Source: Parafrigoribacterium_A sp035571875 (GTDB lineage: Bacteria > Actinomycetota > Actinomycetes > Actinomycetales > Microbacteriaceae). Taken from it: a DNA stretch of 64,000 bases. Position numbers and translations under genes: made by a program. How positions within the stretch are numbered: the stretch's first letter is position 1; each line of letters begins with the position of its first letter. The notes under the pieces are model-generated. The model was not told the DNA's origin. It saw only the letters and a list, made by a program, of their open reading frames with translations, and made no database searches. This document shows positions 24,390-32,350 of the stretch, in pieces. Location: contig DATNBR010000079.1 of NCBI GenBank assembly GCA_035571875.1, forward strand, positions 57,521 to 121,520. The letters are read 5' to 3'.

Positions 24390-25945
24390 CAGTTGGGTGC
24401 TCCACGTCGTGCGATTTCTGCTGCCGCCTCCAGGTACGAGAGCGAGCCGGGCGAGCTCGCGTCGTAGCTGATGACACTCTGACCATAGCTCGGCGCCTCG
24501 GAGATGCGCACCGATCGGGGGATGAGTGTGGATAACACCTGATCGGGGAAGTGGTCGCGCACATCCTGCGCGACCTGATTGGCGAGGTTGGTGCGCGCGT
24601 CATACATGGTGAGAAGGATGGTGGACACGGTCAGCACCGGGTTCAGGTGCCGTTCGATCAGCTGGATGTTGTTGAGCAACTGGCTGAGGCCCTCGAGCGC
24701 GTAGTACTCGCACTGAATCGGGATCAACACCTCGCTCGCAGCGACGAAGGCGTTGATGGTGAGAAGTCCCAGCGACGGCGGGCAGTCGATGAAGACGTAG
24801 TGGAACGGCTCCTCGCTCTCCGCGATGAACAGCTCGAGGGCGGTGCGCAGCCGCTGTTCCCTGGCGACGAGCGACACGAGTTCGATCTCGGCGCCGGCAA
24901 GATGGATGGTCGCGGGAATGCAGTACAGGGCCTCGAATTCGGGACTCTTCTGCACGACCTCACTCATCGCCACATCATTGATGATCACGTCATAGACGCT
25001 GACCGTCTCCGACCGGTGCTCGATTCCGAGAGCCGTGGATGCGTTGCCTTGCGGGTCGAGGTCGATCACCAGTACCCGCGCACCGTTTCTTGCGAGTGCG
25101 GCCGCCAGGTTGACAGTGGTGGTGGTCTTCCCCACGCCACCCTTCTGGTTTGCGACAGTGAACACGCGAGTCTTGTCGGGGAGGGGGAGCGCCTCGGCGG
25201 CGAGGGCGCGCCTGCGGCGAGTGATCTCCGACAGCTCCCGGGCGAGGGGGGTGTCGTCGAAACTGAACGAGGTCGAGCGTGCCGGCGGAGCCTCGGGCGC
25301 CACGACCTTCTCCTCAGACGGCGGTTCCTCGGAGGAATCAGCGTGTCCTGCGTCCGCGGACGGACCGCCGGTTGCTGGCTCGGTCGCTGGCTCGCCGTCG
25401 GAGTCAGTTTCAGAAGCGCCCTCGGAGTCGTGCGAACTCGCTGAGCCCGTTGGCGCCGCGTCCTGATCGCTCTCGGTGCTGACCTCGTCAGCATTAGTCG
25501 CGTCGGTGCCGGCCGCGTCGGTGCCGGTCTCGTCGGTGCCGGCCGCGTCTGGGTCGCCGTCCGAGTCGGCTGCCGACTCCCCGTCGTCGCCAGCAGCACT
25601 TTCGCCGCCGGAACCCTCAACTGCAGCGTCGCTCGCGGACACAGTCTCCTCCCCGTGGTCACGCCGGGGCAGGGGTACCTCCATGATGTCGAGTAGTGCC
25701 GTGTCGGTGTCCGGCTCAGCGTGAGTCGATTCCGACACGGGCCTCGCTTCGTGCTCCGACGGCGCCTCGCGCCCACGGTCGGCCTTCAACCCGTGCTCCC
25801 CGTCGATCTGCACAGCATCGTCGGAAGGGAGCTCGTCCGCTTGCTCCGTCGTCGCGTCGTCCTGCCACGCTGCCGCGTCTTTCGAAGTCATATCGTCCTG
25901 ATCGCTGCTGTTCGCTTCGACGGTTTCGTCCTGCGGATGTTTCAC
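24389..25945 (-). CDS. parA: Chromosome partitioning ATPase ParA with long acidic N-terminal extension
   Basis: 518 residues from GTG 25945, much longer than the usual 270-330. The C-terminal half is a normal ParA: VFTVANQKGGVGKTTTTVNLAAALA (deviant Walker A, around residue 265-275), VLVIDLDPQGNAST, YVFIDCPPSLGLLTINAF and GQSVISYDASSPGSLSYLEAA. The first 250 residues are low-complexity and rich in Asp, Glu, Ser, Ala and Thr, with GTDAA-type repeats. The GTG lies inside a parS site with AGAAGG six bases upstream; ATG 25891 with AGGAC upstream is an alternative, which would shorten but not remove the extension. It drives ParB-DNA complexes along the nucleoid or to the pole. Confidence 0.9.
   Translation of the reverse strand: MKHPQDETVEANSSDQDDMTSKDAAAWQDDATTEQADELPSDDAVQIDGEHGLKADRGREAPSEHEARPVSESTHAEPDTDTALLDIMEVPLPRRDHGEETVSASDAAVEGSGGESAAGDDGESAADSDGDPDAAGTDETGTDAAGTDATNADEVSTESDQDAAPTGSASSHDSEGASETDSDGEPATEPATGGPSADAGHADSSEEPPSEEKVVAPEAPPARSTSFSFDDTPLARELSEITRRRRALAAEALPLPDKTRVFTVANQKGGVGKTTTTVNLAAALARNGARVLVIDLDPQGNASTALGIEHRSETVSVYDVIINDVAMSEVVQKSPEFEALYCIPATIHLAGAEIELVSLVAREQRLRTALELFIAESEEPFHYVFIDCPPSLGLLTINAFVAASEVLIPIQCEYYALEGLSQLLNNIQLIERHLNPVLTVSTILLTMYDARTNLANQVAQDVRDHFPDQVLSTLIPRSVRISEAPSYGQSVISYDASSPGSLSYLEAAAEIARRGAPN
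25499..25550. repeat. 15-base tandem repeats inside parA
   Basis: Three or so copies of a 15-base unit (GCGTCGGTGCCGGCC and one-base variants) lie head to tail and encode the repeated GTDAA/GTDET residues of the acidic ParA extension. Such in-frame units readily change copy number between strains. Confidence 0.8.
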
Positions 25946-25953
25946 GTGAAACC
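25938..25953. promoter_or_regulatory. parS site 1, at the parA start
   Basis: TGTTTCACGTGAAACC matches the 16-base parS consensus TGTTTCACGTGAAACA at 15 positions. ParB is expected to bind here. The complement of the central CAC is the likely GTG start codon of parA, so ParB binding would cover the parA translation start in DNA and could affect its transcription. Confidence 0.95.
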
Positions 25954-26059
25954 TTCTTGCTCTGATGCGGGAGTGGGGGCTGTGCGTCTGAGCTAACACA
26001 GCCAACTGGGCGGGGTGCCCCGCGCCGCGCCCGAATGGAAAAAGTGTCGTTACGAACGA

Positions 26060-26692
26060 CTAGTCAACTGTAGCCCGAAAGACTCTCGTGACCTCCGAGA
26101 CGAGGCCCTCTCCGAGTGTCAACACCTCGACGTCGCTGAGCCTCGCCTTGCGGATGACCTTCGCGGCCGCCTCCACCTCCTTTCCCACGCTCGCCCCCTT
26201 GAGGAAGAGCAACTCGCCACCCGAGCGGAGCAACGGGACAGTGGCGGGAATGAGCTTCGAGAGCGCGCTGACGGCGCGAGCGGTCGCCTGATCGAGCCAG
26301 GGGAAGAGCTTCGTCTCCTCGGCGCGAGCGCGCACCACCTCAACATTTGTCAGGGCGAGCCGTGCAGCCTCCTCGCGGAGCCACTCGACCCTGCGCTCCA
26401 TCGGCTCGATGAGAATGAGCGTTGCGTCCGGTCGCGCGATAGCGAGGACGAGTCCGGGCAACCCGGCGCCGCTCCCAATGTCGCCCACCCGCCCCGGCTT
26501 CAGCAGCGGGGCCAACAACCCGCAGTTGATGATGTGGCGCGACCACAGTCTGGGGGGTTCCAGTGGTCCGATCAGACCGAGCTCCTCGCCGTGATCGGCG
26601 AGGTCGTGCGTGAATTGACGGGCGAGTTCCAGGCGGTCGCCAAAGACCGTCGCCGCCGCGTCCGGCTCGGCTTCCAGTTCGATCGCGCTCAA
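26060..26692 (-). CDS. rsmG: 16S rRNA (guanine-N7)-methyltransferase RsmG
   Basis: 210 residues. LWSRHIINCGLLAPLLKPGRVGDIGSGAGLPGLVLAIARPDATLILIEPMERRVEWLREEAA is the RsmG SAM-binding core, including the GDIGSGAGLPG motif. It methylates G527 of 16S rRNA. The frame starts at TTG 26692, directly next to parS site 2, and has no good Shine-Dalgarno; translation probably depends on the upstream jag gene, whose stop is 15 bases before. Its usual place in the parAB-rsmG-jag-yidC arm is kept. Confidence 0.93.
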   Translation of the reverse strand: MSAIELEAEPDAAATVFGDRLELARQFTHDLADHGEELGLIGPLEPPRLWSRHIINCGLLAPLLKPGRVGDIGSGAGLPGLVLAIARPDATLILIEPMERRVEWLREEAARLALTNVEVVRARAEETKLFPWLDQATARAVSALSKLIPATVPLLRSGGELLFLKGASVGKEVEAAAKVIRKARLSDVEVLTLGEGLVSEVTRVFRATVD

Positions 26693-26708
26693 TGTTTCAC
26701 GTGAAACT
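26693..26708. promoter_or_regulatory. parS site 2, between jag and rsmG
   Basis: TGTTTCACGTGAAACT matches parS at 15 of 16 positions. It fills the junction between jag (its stop codon overlaps the last bases) and the TTG start of rsmG. Together with site 1, 755 bases away, it forms the origin-proximal parS pair. Confidence 0.95.
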
Positions 26709-27306
26709 ATGCGCGCGAGATCACTGTGTGACGGTCGCGTCCCTCACCCTCGGACTCCGAGGAGAAGCCGCGAGCGGCGACCAGATCGTGCACGAGCTTC
26801 CGCTCGTACGACGACATGGGAGGCAACGCGGCAGAAGCGGCACCGTCTTCGATGCGAGAGATCGCGTGCTCGACAAATGAACTGAGTTCCTTCTCTCGCG
26901 CCTGCCGCGAGCCGCCCACATCGAGGATGAGTCGCGAGAAGGAACCAGTCTTCGCCTGAACCGCGATACGAGTGAGTTCCTGGAGAGCCGTCACCGTGTC
27001 CGGCTTAGAGAGCAGGCGCAGATTGCTGTCCTGGCTCGAGTTGACGGAAACGTAGGCGCGCCCTGCGCGAGCATCGATGTCAATGTCGCCGTCGAGGTCG
27101 CTGATGTCAAGCAACTCCTCGATGTAGTCGGCTGCGATCTCGCCCTCTTCTTCGAGTTGCGCGATCGTGCGCTCGGTGCGCGACTCCGAGAACTCCTGCT
27201 CGGCGTCGTCGGTCACGGCTGCCTGACCATCCTGTACTTCGTTTGACACGGCGTTGTTCTCCATCTGGCGGTTGTCTTTGTGGGGGAGTGGCATGGGTTG
27301 CGGCAC
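26707..27306 (-). CDS. jag: RNA-binding protein Jag/KhpB (KH and R3H domains)
   Basis: Up to 199 residues from GTG 27306, which overlaps the yidC stop (TAGTG). An acidic N-terminus leads to a KH-like part (DIDIDARAGRAYVSVNSSQDSNLRLLSKPDTVTALQELTRIAVQAKTG) and a C-terminal R3H domain (PPMSSYERKLVHDLVAARGFSSESEGEGRDRHTVI). It binds RNA and is linked to cell-wall control in other Gram-positives. ATG 27294 or ATG 27264 are alternative starts; the first 14 residues are uncertain. The order yidC-jag-rsmG is standard. Confidence 0.9.
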   Translation of the reverse strand: MPQPMPLPHKDNRQMENNAVSNEVQDGQAAVTDDAEQEFSESRTERTIAQLEEEGEIAADYIEELLDISDLDGDIDIDARAGRAYVSVNSSQDSNLRLLSKPDTVTALQELTRIAVQAKTGSFSRLILDVGGSRQAREKELSSFVEHAISRIEDGAASAALPPMSSYERKLVHDLVAARGFSSESEGEGRDRHTVISRA

Positions 27307-28280
27307 TACTTCTTGCCGCTGGGTTTCTTCTTATTACGGTTCTTAGTGTTCACCGGCTGCTGACGCTGGGGACTCTTCGTTTCCTCGATCACCTCGGGCT
27401 TGCCGTCCTCGACGATCGTGATGCCCTTGCGCTGCGCGCGCTTCGCAAGCCGGGCTTCGCGCGCGAGCGCCGCTTCACTTCCCGGGGTGGGTAGATTCCG
27501 GATGACAAGGAACTGCTGGCCCATCGTCCAGATGTTCGAGACCAGCCAGTAGAACATGACGCCGAGGGGGAAGGTGAATCCCGAGAAGGCGAAGACGAGG
27601 GGGAGGATGTAGAGCAGCACGCGCTGCTGCTTGAACATGGGGCTGTTCTTCATCTCGGCCGACTGGTTCTTCGACATGATCTGCAACTGCGTGATGAACT
27701 GCGAGCCCGTCATCAGCACGACCATCGTGGCCGCGATCGCGATAACGGCGACGTTGCCGTGAGCGGAACTGATCGAGTCTTTGAGGGGAGCGACGCCGAA
27801 CAGGATTGCCTCACCGAACGACTTCGACAACGCAGGGTTCAGCAGGCCCACTCCCGCCGCGGTCTCCCTTTGGGCGTTGTTAAGCACCGAGAACAGGCTG
27901 AAGAAGATCGGCATCTGGATCAACAGCGGCAGGCACGAGCTCAGCGGGTTGGTGCCGGTCTTCTTGTAGAGCGCCATCGTCTCGCGCGACATCGCCTCGC
28001 GGGAGAACTGGTCCTTCTTGCCCTTGTACTTGTCCTGGATCTTCTTGAGCTGGGGCGCCACCTCGAGCATCCGTCGCTGGCTCACGATCTGCTTCACGAA
28101 GATCGGCACGAGGGCGGCACGGATGACGAGTACAAGTCCCACGATCGACAACACCCAGGTGAGACCGGCGTCCGGATCCATCCCGAAGAACGTGAACAGC
28201 GAGTGGAAGGCGACGAGTAGTAACTCCACGACCCACTTGATGGGCCAGAGGATTCCGTCGATGATCGCGGGGAAATTCAT
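27306..28280 (-). CDS. yidC: Membrane protein insertase YidC
   Basis: 324 residues, the short Gram-positive form without the large periplasmic domain. It has WPIKWVVELLLVAFHSLF, a long membrane-flanking segment VLVIRAALVPIFVKQIVSQRRMLEVAPQLKKIQDKYKGKKDQ (with the conserved Arg of the hydrophilic groove), NPLSSCLPLLIQMPIFFSLFSVL and TFPLGVMFYWLVSNIWTMGQQFLV. The basic C-terminal tail (NRNKKKPSGKK) probably binds the ribosome. It inserts membrane proteins with or without SecYEG. Confidence 0.95.
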   Translation of the reverse strand: MNFPAIIDGILWPIKWVVELLLVAFHSLFTFFGMDPDAGLTWVLSIVGLVLVIRAALVPIFVKQIVSQRRMLEVAPQLKKIQDKYKGKKDQFSREAMSRETMALYKKTGTNPLSSCLPLLIQMPIFFSLFSVLNNAQRETAAGVGLLNPALSKSFGEAILFGVAPLKDSISSAHGNVAVIAIAATMVVLMTGSQFITQLQIMSKNQSAEMKNSPMFKQQRVLLYILPLVFAFSGFTFPLGVMFYWLVSNIWTMGQQFLVIRNLPTPGSEAALAREARLAKRAQRKGITIVEDGKPEVIEETKSPQRQQPVNTKNRNKKKPSGKK

Positions 28281-28287
28281 TTCGTAG

Positions 28288-28599
28288 TCAGCCCTTTCCG
28301 TGGCTACTCGCTACAACAAAACCAAAACGCGTGATCGCGTACTTCTCACGGCGTCGAAGCGGGACATCGTCGATTCCACCGGCGGCCCACGGGTGACACC
28401 GCGCGATGCGGATCGCTCCCATCGCGGTGCCCCGCAGCACGCCGTACTCCTGGATGGCACGGAGCGTATAGGCGGAACAGGACGGGTAATACCGACACAC
28501 ATCGCCGTAGAGCGGGGAGATCAGGGCACGGTAGAGCCAAAGAATGATGACGCAGATGTTGCGTGGGGCAAGCATGATGAACGACAACGCTGTTCTCAC
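28288..28599 (-). CDS. yidD: Membrane protein insertion efficiency factor YidD
   Basis: 103 residues. ILWLYRALISPLYGDVCRYYPSCSAYTLRAIQEYG and ARCHPWAAGGIDDVP are the YidD signature with its conserved cysteines. It probably assists YidC at the inner membrane. The GTG start overlaps the rnpA stop (GTGA); an internal ATG eight codons in is an alternative. Ten or so extra C-terminal residues (ITRFGFVVASSHGKG) are not part of the core. Confidence 0.92.
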   Translation of the reverse strand: MRTALSFIMLAPRNICVIILWLYRALISPLYGDVCRYYPSCSAYTLRAIQEYGVLRGTAMGAIRIARCHPWAAGGIDDVPLRRREKYAITRFGFVVASSHGKG

Positions 28600-28937
28600 C
28601 GGCTCACCTCGAGTCTGTCTACCAGGCCGAAAATCTCATTACGCAGGGTAACCCAGCTTGCGCGGTCCGAAGCTGGAAGCGCCCGCACCACAATGTCGAG
28701 GCCCGGGCGGGTCCGCGCGAGAACCTCGTAGCTGGCCGCCTTGAGCCGACGGCGCACTCGATTCCGTGTCACGGCGTTACCGACGGCCTTCGAGACAATG
28801 AATCCGAAACGAACCGGGTTTCCGTCCCCACGATCGATCACGTAGCTGATCGTGTTCGTGGCAGCAACCTTGCGACCCCTACGCACTGTCTGCCGATAGT
28901 CGTCCGCTCGTACCAAGCGGTGGACCCTGGCAAGCAC
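28596..28937 (-). CDS. rnpA: Ribonuclease P protein component
   Basis: 113 residues with a basic N-terminus (ARVHRLVRADDYRQTVRRGRKVA), RFGFIVSKAVGNAVTRNRVRRRLKAASYEV (the RnpA signature, RNR..R) and DIVVRALPASDRASW. It is the protein cofactor of the M1 RNA ribozyme that matures tRNA 5' ends. It lies downstream of rpmH and overlaps yidD. Confidence 0.96.
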   Translation of the reverse strand: MLARVHRLVRADDYRQTVRRGRKVAATNTISYVIDRGDGNPVRFGFIVSKAVGNAVTRNRVRRRLKAASYEVLARTRPGLDIVVRALPASDRASWVTLRNEIFGLVDRLEVSR

Positions 28938-28963
28938 GAAGGGAAGCCCGCCTCGAACCGCTG

Positions 28964-29101
28964 TTACGCGGAAAGCTCGGTGCGGCCCTTGCGACGACGA
29001 GCGCTCAGGATCGCACGGCCGGCACGGGTGCGCATGCGCAGGCGGAAGCCGTGCACCTTGGCGCGACGACGGTTATTAGGCTGAAAAGTTCTCTTGCTCA
29101 T
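28964..29101 (-). CDS. rpmH: 50S ribosomal protein L34
   Basis: 45 residues: SKRTFQPNNRRRAKVHGFR then LRMRTRAGRAILSARRRKGR and TELSA, an unmistakable complete L34. The start ATG at 29101 has GGAGAT upstream. It heads the minus-strand rpmH-rnpA-yidD-yidC-jag-rsmG series that diverges from dnaA. Confidence 0.98.
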   Translation of the reverse strand: MSKRTFQPNNRRRAKVHGFRLRMRTRAGRAILSARRRKGRTELSA

Positions 29102-29246
29102 GATCAATCTCCACGTGTTGGAACTCCGCAAGGCCAGCAGTGAAGCCCAGGAAAGTAGAAGGGTTAGCCGAAAGGCTAGAGGTCAACTGATTAAAGCTAC
29201 GAGCTTAAAGCGCTGCGGTCAAACCCCGGAGTAAGGACACTCCACT

Positions 29247-29264
29247 TTATCCACATGTGGGGAA
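29247..29264. promoter_or_regulatory. DnaA boxes upstream of dnaA
   Basis: TTATCCACA (29247-29255) is a perfect DnaA box and is directly abutted by TGTGGGGAA (29256-29264), an inverted weak copy. Further weak copies GGTGGATAA (29320-29328) and TGTGAGTAA (29332-29340) lead up to the dnaA start. They fit autoregulation of dnaA. The rest of the rpmH-dnaA gap holds a short hairpin (TTAGCC-gaaa-GGCTAG) of unknown role. Confidence 0.75.
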
Positions 29265-29364
29265 CATCGGCTTGCCACGCACTCTGCCGCACAAACTAAG
29301 GTGGTGGGACTGCACAGTCGGTGGATAACCCTGTGAGTAAGTGTGCATTTCACGGGAGGAAACG

Positions 29365-30786
29365 ATGAGCGAACCGGCAGATTCGACTCCGGACATCTGG
29401 CGGTCGGTGCTCGCTATCCTTCGAGACGATGAGCGGATCACCCCGCAGCTGCAGGGCTTCCTCAGCCTCGTCGAGCCCAAGGGTGTCATGGCGGGCACCC
29501 TCTATCTCGAGGTTCCGAACGATCTCACCCGGGGCATGCTCGAACAACGCATCCGGCTCCCCCTGTTGAACGCCATCACCTCGCTCGGCGACGACGTTCC
29601 CGTGAGCAACTTCGCCATTGTCGTGAATCCCGACATCGCACACGATTCACTCGAAGAGACGGTCGACACCGCGGAGCAGGTCTACATCGAGCAGCCGGTC
29701 GCGCCGGTCCAACTCGATACCGGTTCGACATCCAGACGGAGTGATTCGAGGCTCAACCCCAAGTACAACTTCGACAACTTCGTCATCGGCGGCTCCAACC
29801 GCTTCGCCCACGCCGCCGCCGTCGCCGTGGCCGAGGCTCCGGCCAAGGCGTACAACCCGCTCTTCATCTATGGCGATTCTGGCCTCGGCAAGACCCATCT
29901 TCTGCACGCGATCGGCCACTACGCCGAGAGCCTGTATCCGGGCATCCGCGTTCGCTATGTCAGCTCCGAAGAATTCACGAACGATTTCATCAACTCGATC
30001 GCGAACAACCGCTCCTCTGTCTTCCAGGCCAGGTACCGCGAAATCGACATCCTCCTGATCGACGACATCCAGTTCCTGCAGCGAGCGGTCGAGACGCAGG
30101 AGGCGTTCTTCCACACCTTCAACACGCTGCACGATCACAACAAGCAGGTCGTGATCACGAGCGACCTGCCCCCAAAACACCTCACCGGATTCGAAGACCG
30201 GATGCGCTCCAGATTCGAGTGGGGACTCATCACGGATGTGCAGGCGCCCGACCTCGAGACGCGCATCGCAATCCTGCGCAAGAAGGCTCAGAGCGAGAAG
30301 CTACAGGTGAGCGCAGACATCCTGGAATACATGGCGACCAAGGTCTCCTCCAACATCCGCGAACTGGAGGGAACCCTCATCCGGGTCACGGCATTCGCAA
30401 GCCTCAACCGCACCCCGGTGGATCTCGCCCTCGTGCAGACCGTTCTCAAAGACCTGATCACCCTCGATGAAGACAATGTGATCGCGCCGGTCGACATCAT
30501 CAACCACACCGCGGAGTACTTCAAACTCTCGGTCGACGACCTGTACGGATCGTCCCGGTCTCAGGCTGTGGCGACGGCGAGGCAAATCGCCATGTACCTG
30601 TGCCGCGAAATGACGAACCTCTCACTACCCAAGATCGGTCAGCTGTTCGGTAACCGCGACCACACCACCGTCATGTACGCCAATAAGAAGATCACCGAAC
30701 TCATGAAGGAGCGCCGGTCGATCTATAACCAGGTCACGGAGCTCACGAGCCGCATCAAGCAGAACCACCGCTTCAGCAAGGATTAG
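29365..30786 (+). CDS. dnaA: Chromosomal replication initiator protein DnaA
   Basis: 473 residues from ATG 29365, preceded by GGGAGGAA. Domain I (DIWRSVLAILRDDERITPQLQGFL) is followed by a short linker, the AAA+ domain starting LNPKYNFDNFVIGGSNRFAHAAA with Walker A GDSGLGKTHLLHAIGH (K176) and Walker B DILLIDDIQFL, and domain IV with the DnaA-box-binding signature GQLFGNRDHTTVMYANKKI. The linker domain II is short compared with Streptomyces. Confidence 0.98.
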   Translation: MSEPADSTPDIWRSVLAILRDDERITPQLQGFLSLVEPKGVMAGTLYLEVPNDLTRGMLEQRIRLPLLNAITSLGDDVPVSNFAIVVNPDIAHDSLEETVDTAEQVYIEQPVAPVQLDTGSTSRRSDSRLNPKYNFDNFVIGGSNRFAHAAAVAVAEAPAKAYNPLFIYGDSGLGKTHLLHAIGHYAESLYPGIRVRYVSSEEFTNDFINSIANNRSSVFQARYREIDILLIDDIQFLQRAVETQEAFFHTFNTLHDHNKQVVITSDLPPKHLTGFEDRMRSRFEWGLITDVQAPDLETRIAILRKKAQSEKLQVSADILEYMATKVSSNIRELEGTLIRVTAFASLNRTPVDLALVQTVLKDLITLDEDNVIAPVDIINHTAEYFKLSVDDLYGSSRSQAVATARQIAMYLCREMTNLSLPKIGQLFGNRDHTTVMYANKKITELMKERRSIYNQVTELTSRIKQNHRFSKD

Positions 30787-31118
30787 CGCTCGTCGCTCAC
30801 ACTGTTGACAAGCTGTGGATAACTTCGTGGGCAACGCCGCCGACGCTGTGAGTAAGTACGTAGGGCCTGTGCACTGAACCCGAACACGACAACACTGAAC
30901 CCGCGGCGATCACAGCCATCTGCACAGTCGCTCCACAACTTCCACGGTTGTAGTTTCGAGCGCCCGTATAGCCGTGCCGCGACTTTCCACAGTTTCCACA
31001 GCGGTTAAGAGTATTAATCCATTAAAGATATTTAGGGGGAGAAAGAGAACCCTCTGGGTCCGCGCTCACATCGGCTGTGCCAGTATTGGGTTCTCAGGCG
31101 GTCGTTCAGAGCTAAGGG
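30787..31118. other. oriC: DnaA boxes and AT-rich unwinding region between dnaA and dnaN
   Basis: The gene-free gap contains TGTGGATAA (30814-30822, perfect box in reverse), TGTGAGTAA (30847-30855), several TCCAC words, and two abutting TTTCCACAG copies (30984-30992 and 30993-31001). Immediately after is the most AT-rich stretch of the region (about 31003-31036: GGTTAAGAGTATTAATCC then ATTAAAGATATTTAGG), a good candidate unwinding element. The location between dnaA and dnaN and the divergence of gene strands to each side fit a bidirectional origin. Confidence 0.85.
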
Positions 31119-31124
31119 GTGAAA

Positions 31125-32273
31125 ATGAAGTTCCAGGTCAATCGCGACGTCTTCAGTGAGGCCGTCTCCTTTGCGGTAAAACTTCTGCCCCAGCGCACCA
31201 CCCTTCCGATTTTGAGCGGCGTTCTGATCGAGACGACCGACGCGGGGCTCACCCTCTCGTCCTTTGACTACGAGGTTTCGGCGCAGACGGAGATCTCCGC
31301 GGAAATCGAAGAGCCGGGTCGCATCCTGGTCTCGGGGAGGCTACTCGCCGACATTGCGAGCCGGTTGCCGAACGCGCCCGTGCAGTTCAGCTCGGAGGAT
31401 GCGCGCATCAACGTCGTCTGCGGCCCGGCACACTTCACCCTCCTCAGCATGCCGGTCGAGGAATACCCCACCCTTCCCGTCGTCTCCGCGCAATCGGGAG
31501 TACTGCCCGCCGAAGCCTTCTCCACGGCGATTGCGCAGGTGGCGGTCGCCGCGTCGCGTGACGATGTGACGCCGGTCATCACCGGTGTTCAGCTCGAGAT
31601 CTCCGAGAACAGCCTCAGCCTGGTCGCCACCGACCGTTACCGCGTGGCGGTGCGTGAGGTCGAGTGGGATGGCGGCGACGCAGCAGCATCCAGCAGCCTC
31701 ACTGCGCTCGTACCGGCGCGAACCCTGCAGGAGGTCGGTAAGACCTTCGGTCACAGCGGCACGATTTCCGTTGCGATCACCAATAGCGACGAGCGCGAAC
31801 TCATCGCATTCACTGCCGATAAGAAGACGGTGACGTCGCTACTCATCAAGGGTAATTTCCCGCCGGTCAAGCGCCTGTTCCCAGAGACAGTCGACAACTA
31901 CGCGGTGATCAATACGGGTGAATTGATTGAGGCCGTGCGCCGGGTATCGCTCGTACTCGAGCGCGAGGCGGCGTTGCGTTTCACCTTCAATATCGACGGC
32001 GTCACCCTCGAGGCCATCGGCTCCGAACAGGCCCAGGCCTCCGAGACCATCGACGCCCACCTCAGCGGAGGCGACACGGTGGTCTCCTTGAAGCCGCAGT
32101 TCCTGCTCGACGGGCTCGGTGCCGTGCACTCCGAGTTTGTGAGAATTTCTTTCACGAAGACCGAGAACCCCAACAAGCCTGGGCCGGTTCTCATCACGAG
32201 CCAGTCTTCCAAGGATCAGCCGGGCGCCGACAACTACAAATATCTGCTGCAGCCGAACCTGCTGCTTCGTTAG
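31125..32273 (+). CDS. dnaN: DNA polymerase III beta sliding clamp
   Basis: 382 residues from ATG 31125 (AAGGGGTGAAA upstream). MKFQVNRDVFSEAVSFAVKLLPQRTTLPILSGVLIET is the normal N-terminus; EEYPTLP, VAASRDDVTPVITGVQLEI, LVATDRYRVAVREVEW and the C-terminal YLLQPNLLLR tail (compared with the usual YLIMPVRL) place it in the clamp family. It forms the dimeric ring that holds DNA polymerase on DNA. Confidence 0.97.
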   Translation: MKFQVNRDVFSEAVSFAVKLLPQRTTLPILSGVLIETTDAGLTLSSFDYEVSAQTEISAEIEEPGRILVSGRLLADIASRLPNAPVQFSSEDARINVVCGPAHFTLLSMPVEEYPTLPVVSAQSGVLPAEAFSTAIAQVAVAASRDDVTPVITGVQLEISENSLSLVATDRYRVAVREVEWDGGDAAASSSLTALVPARTLQEVGKTFGHSGTISVAITNSDERELIAFTADKKTVTSLLIKGNFPPVKRLFPETVDNYAVINTGELIEAVRRVSLVLEREAALRFTFNIDGVTLEAIGSEQAQASETIDAHLSGGDTVVSLKPQFLLDGLGAVHSEFVRISFTKTENPNKPGPVLITSQSSKDQPGADNYKYLLQPNLLLR

Positions 32274-32350
32274 GCGATCGGTTCGAGCTCGCAGGGCATG
32301 AGCCGGGCTTCGACCGACTCCGAAGTGAATAAACAGCAAGTGAGGAACAA

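Noticed and set aside
25499..25550. Tandem repeats as a CRISPR array
   Set aside because: Units are contiguous 15-mers without spacers and encode in-frame residues of ParA.
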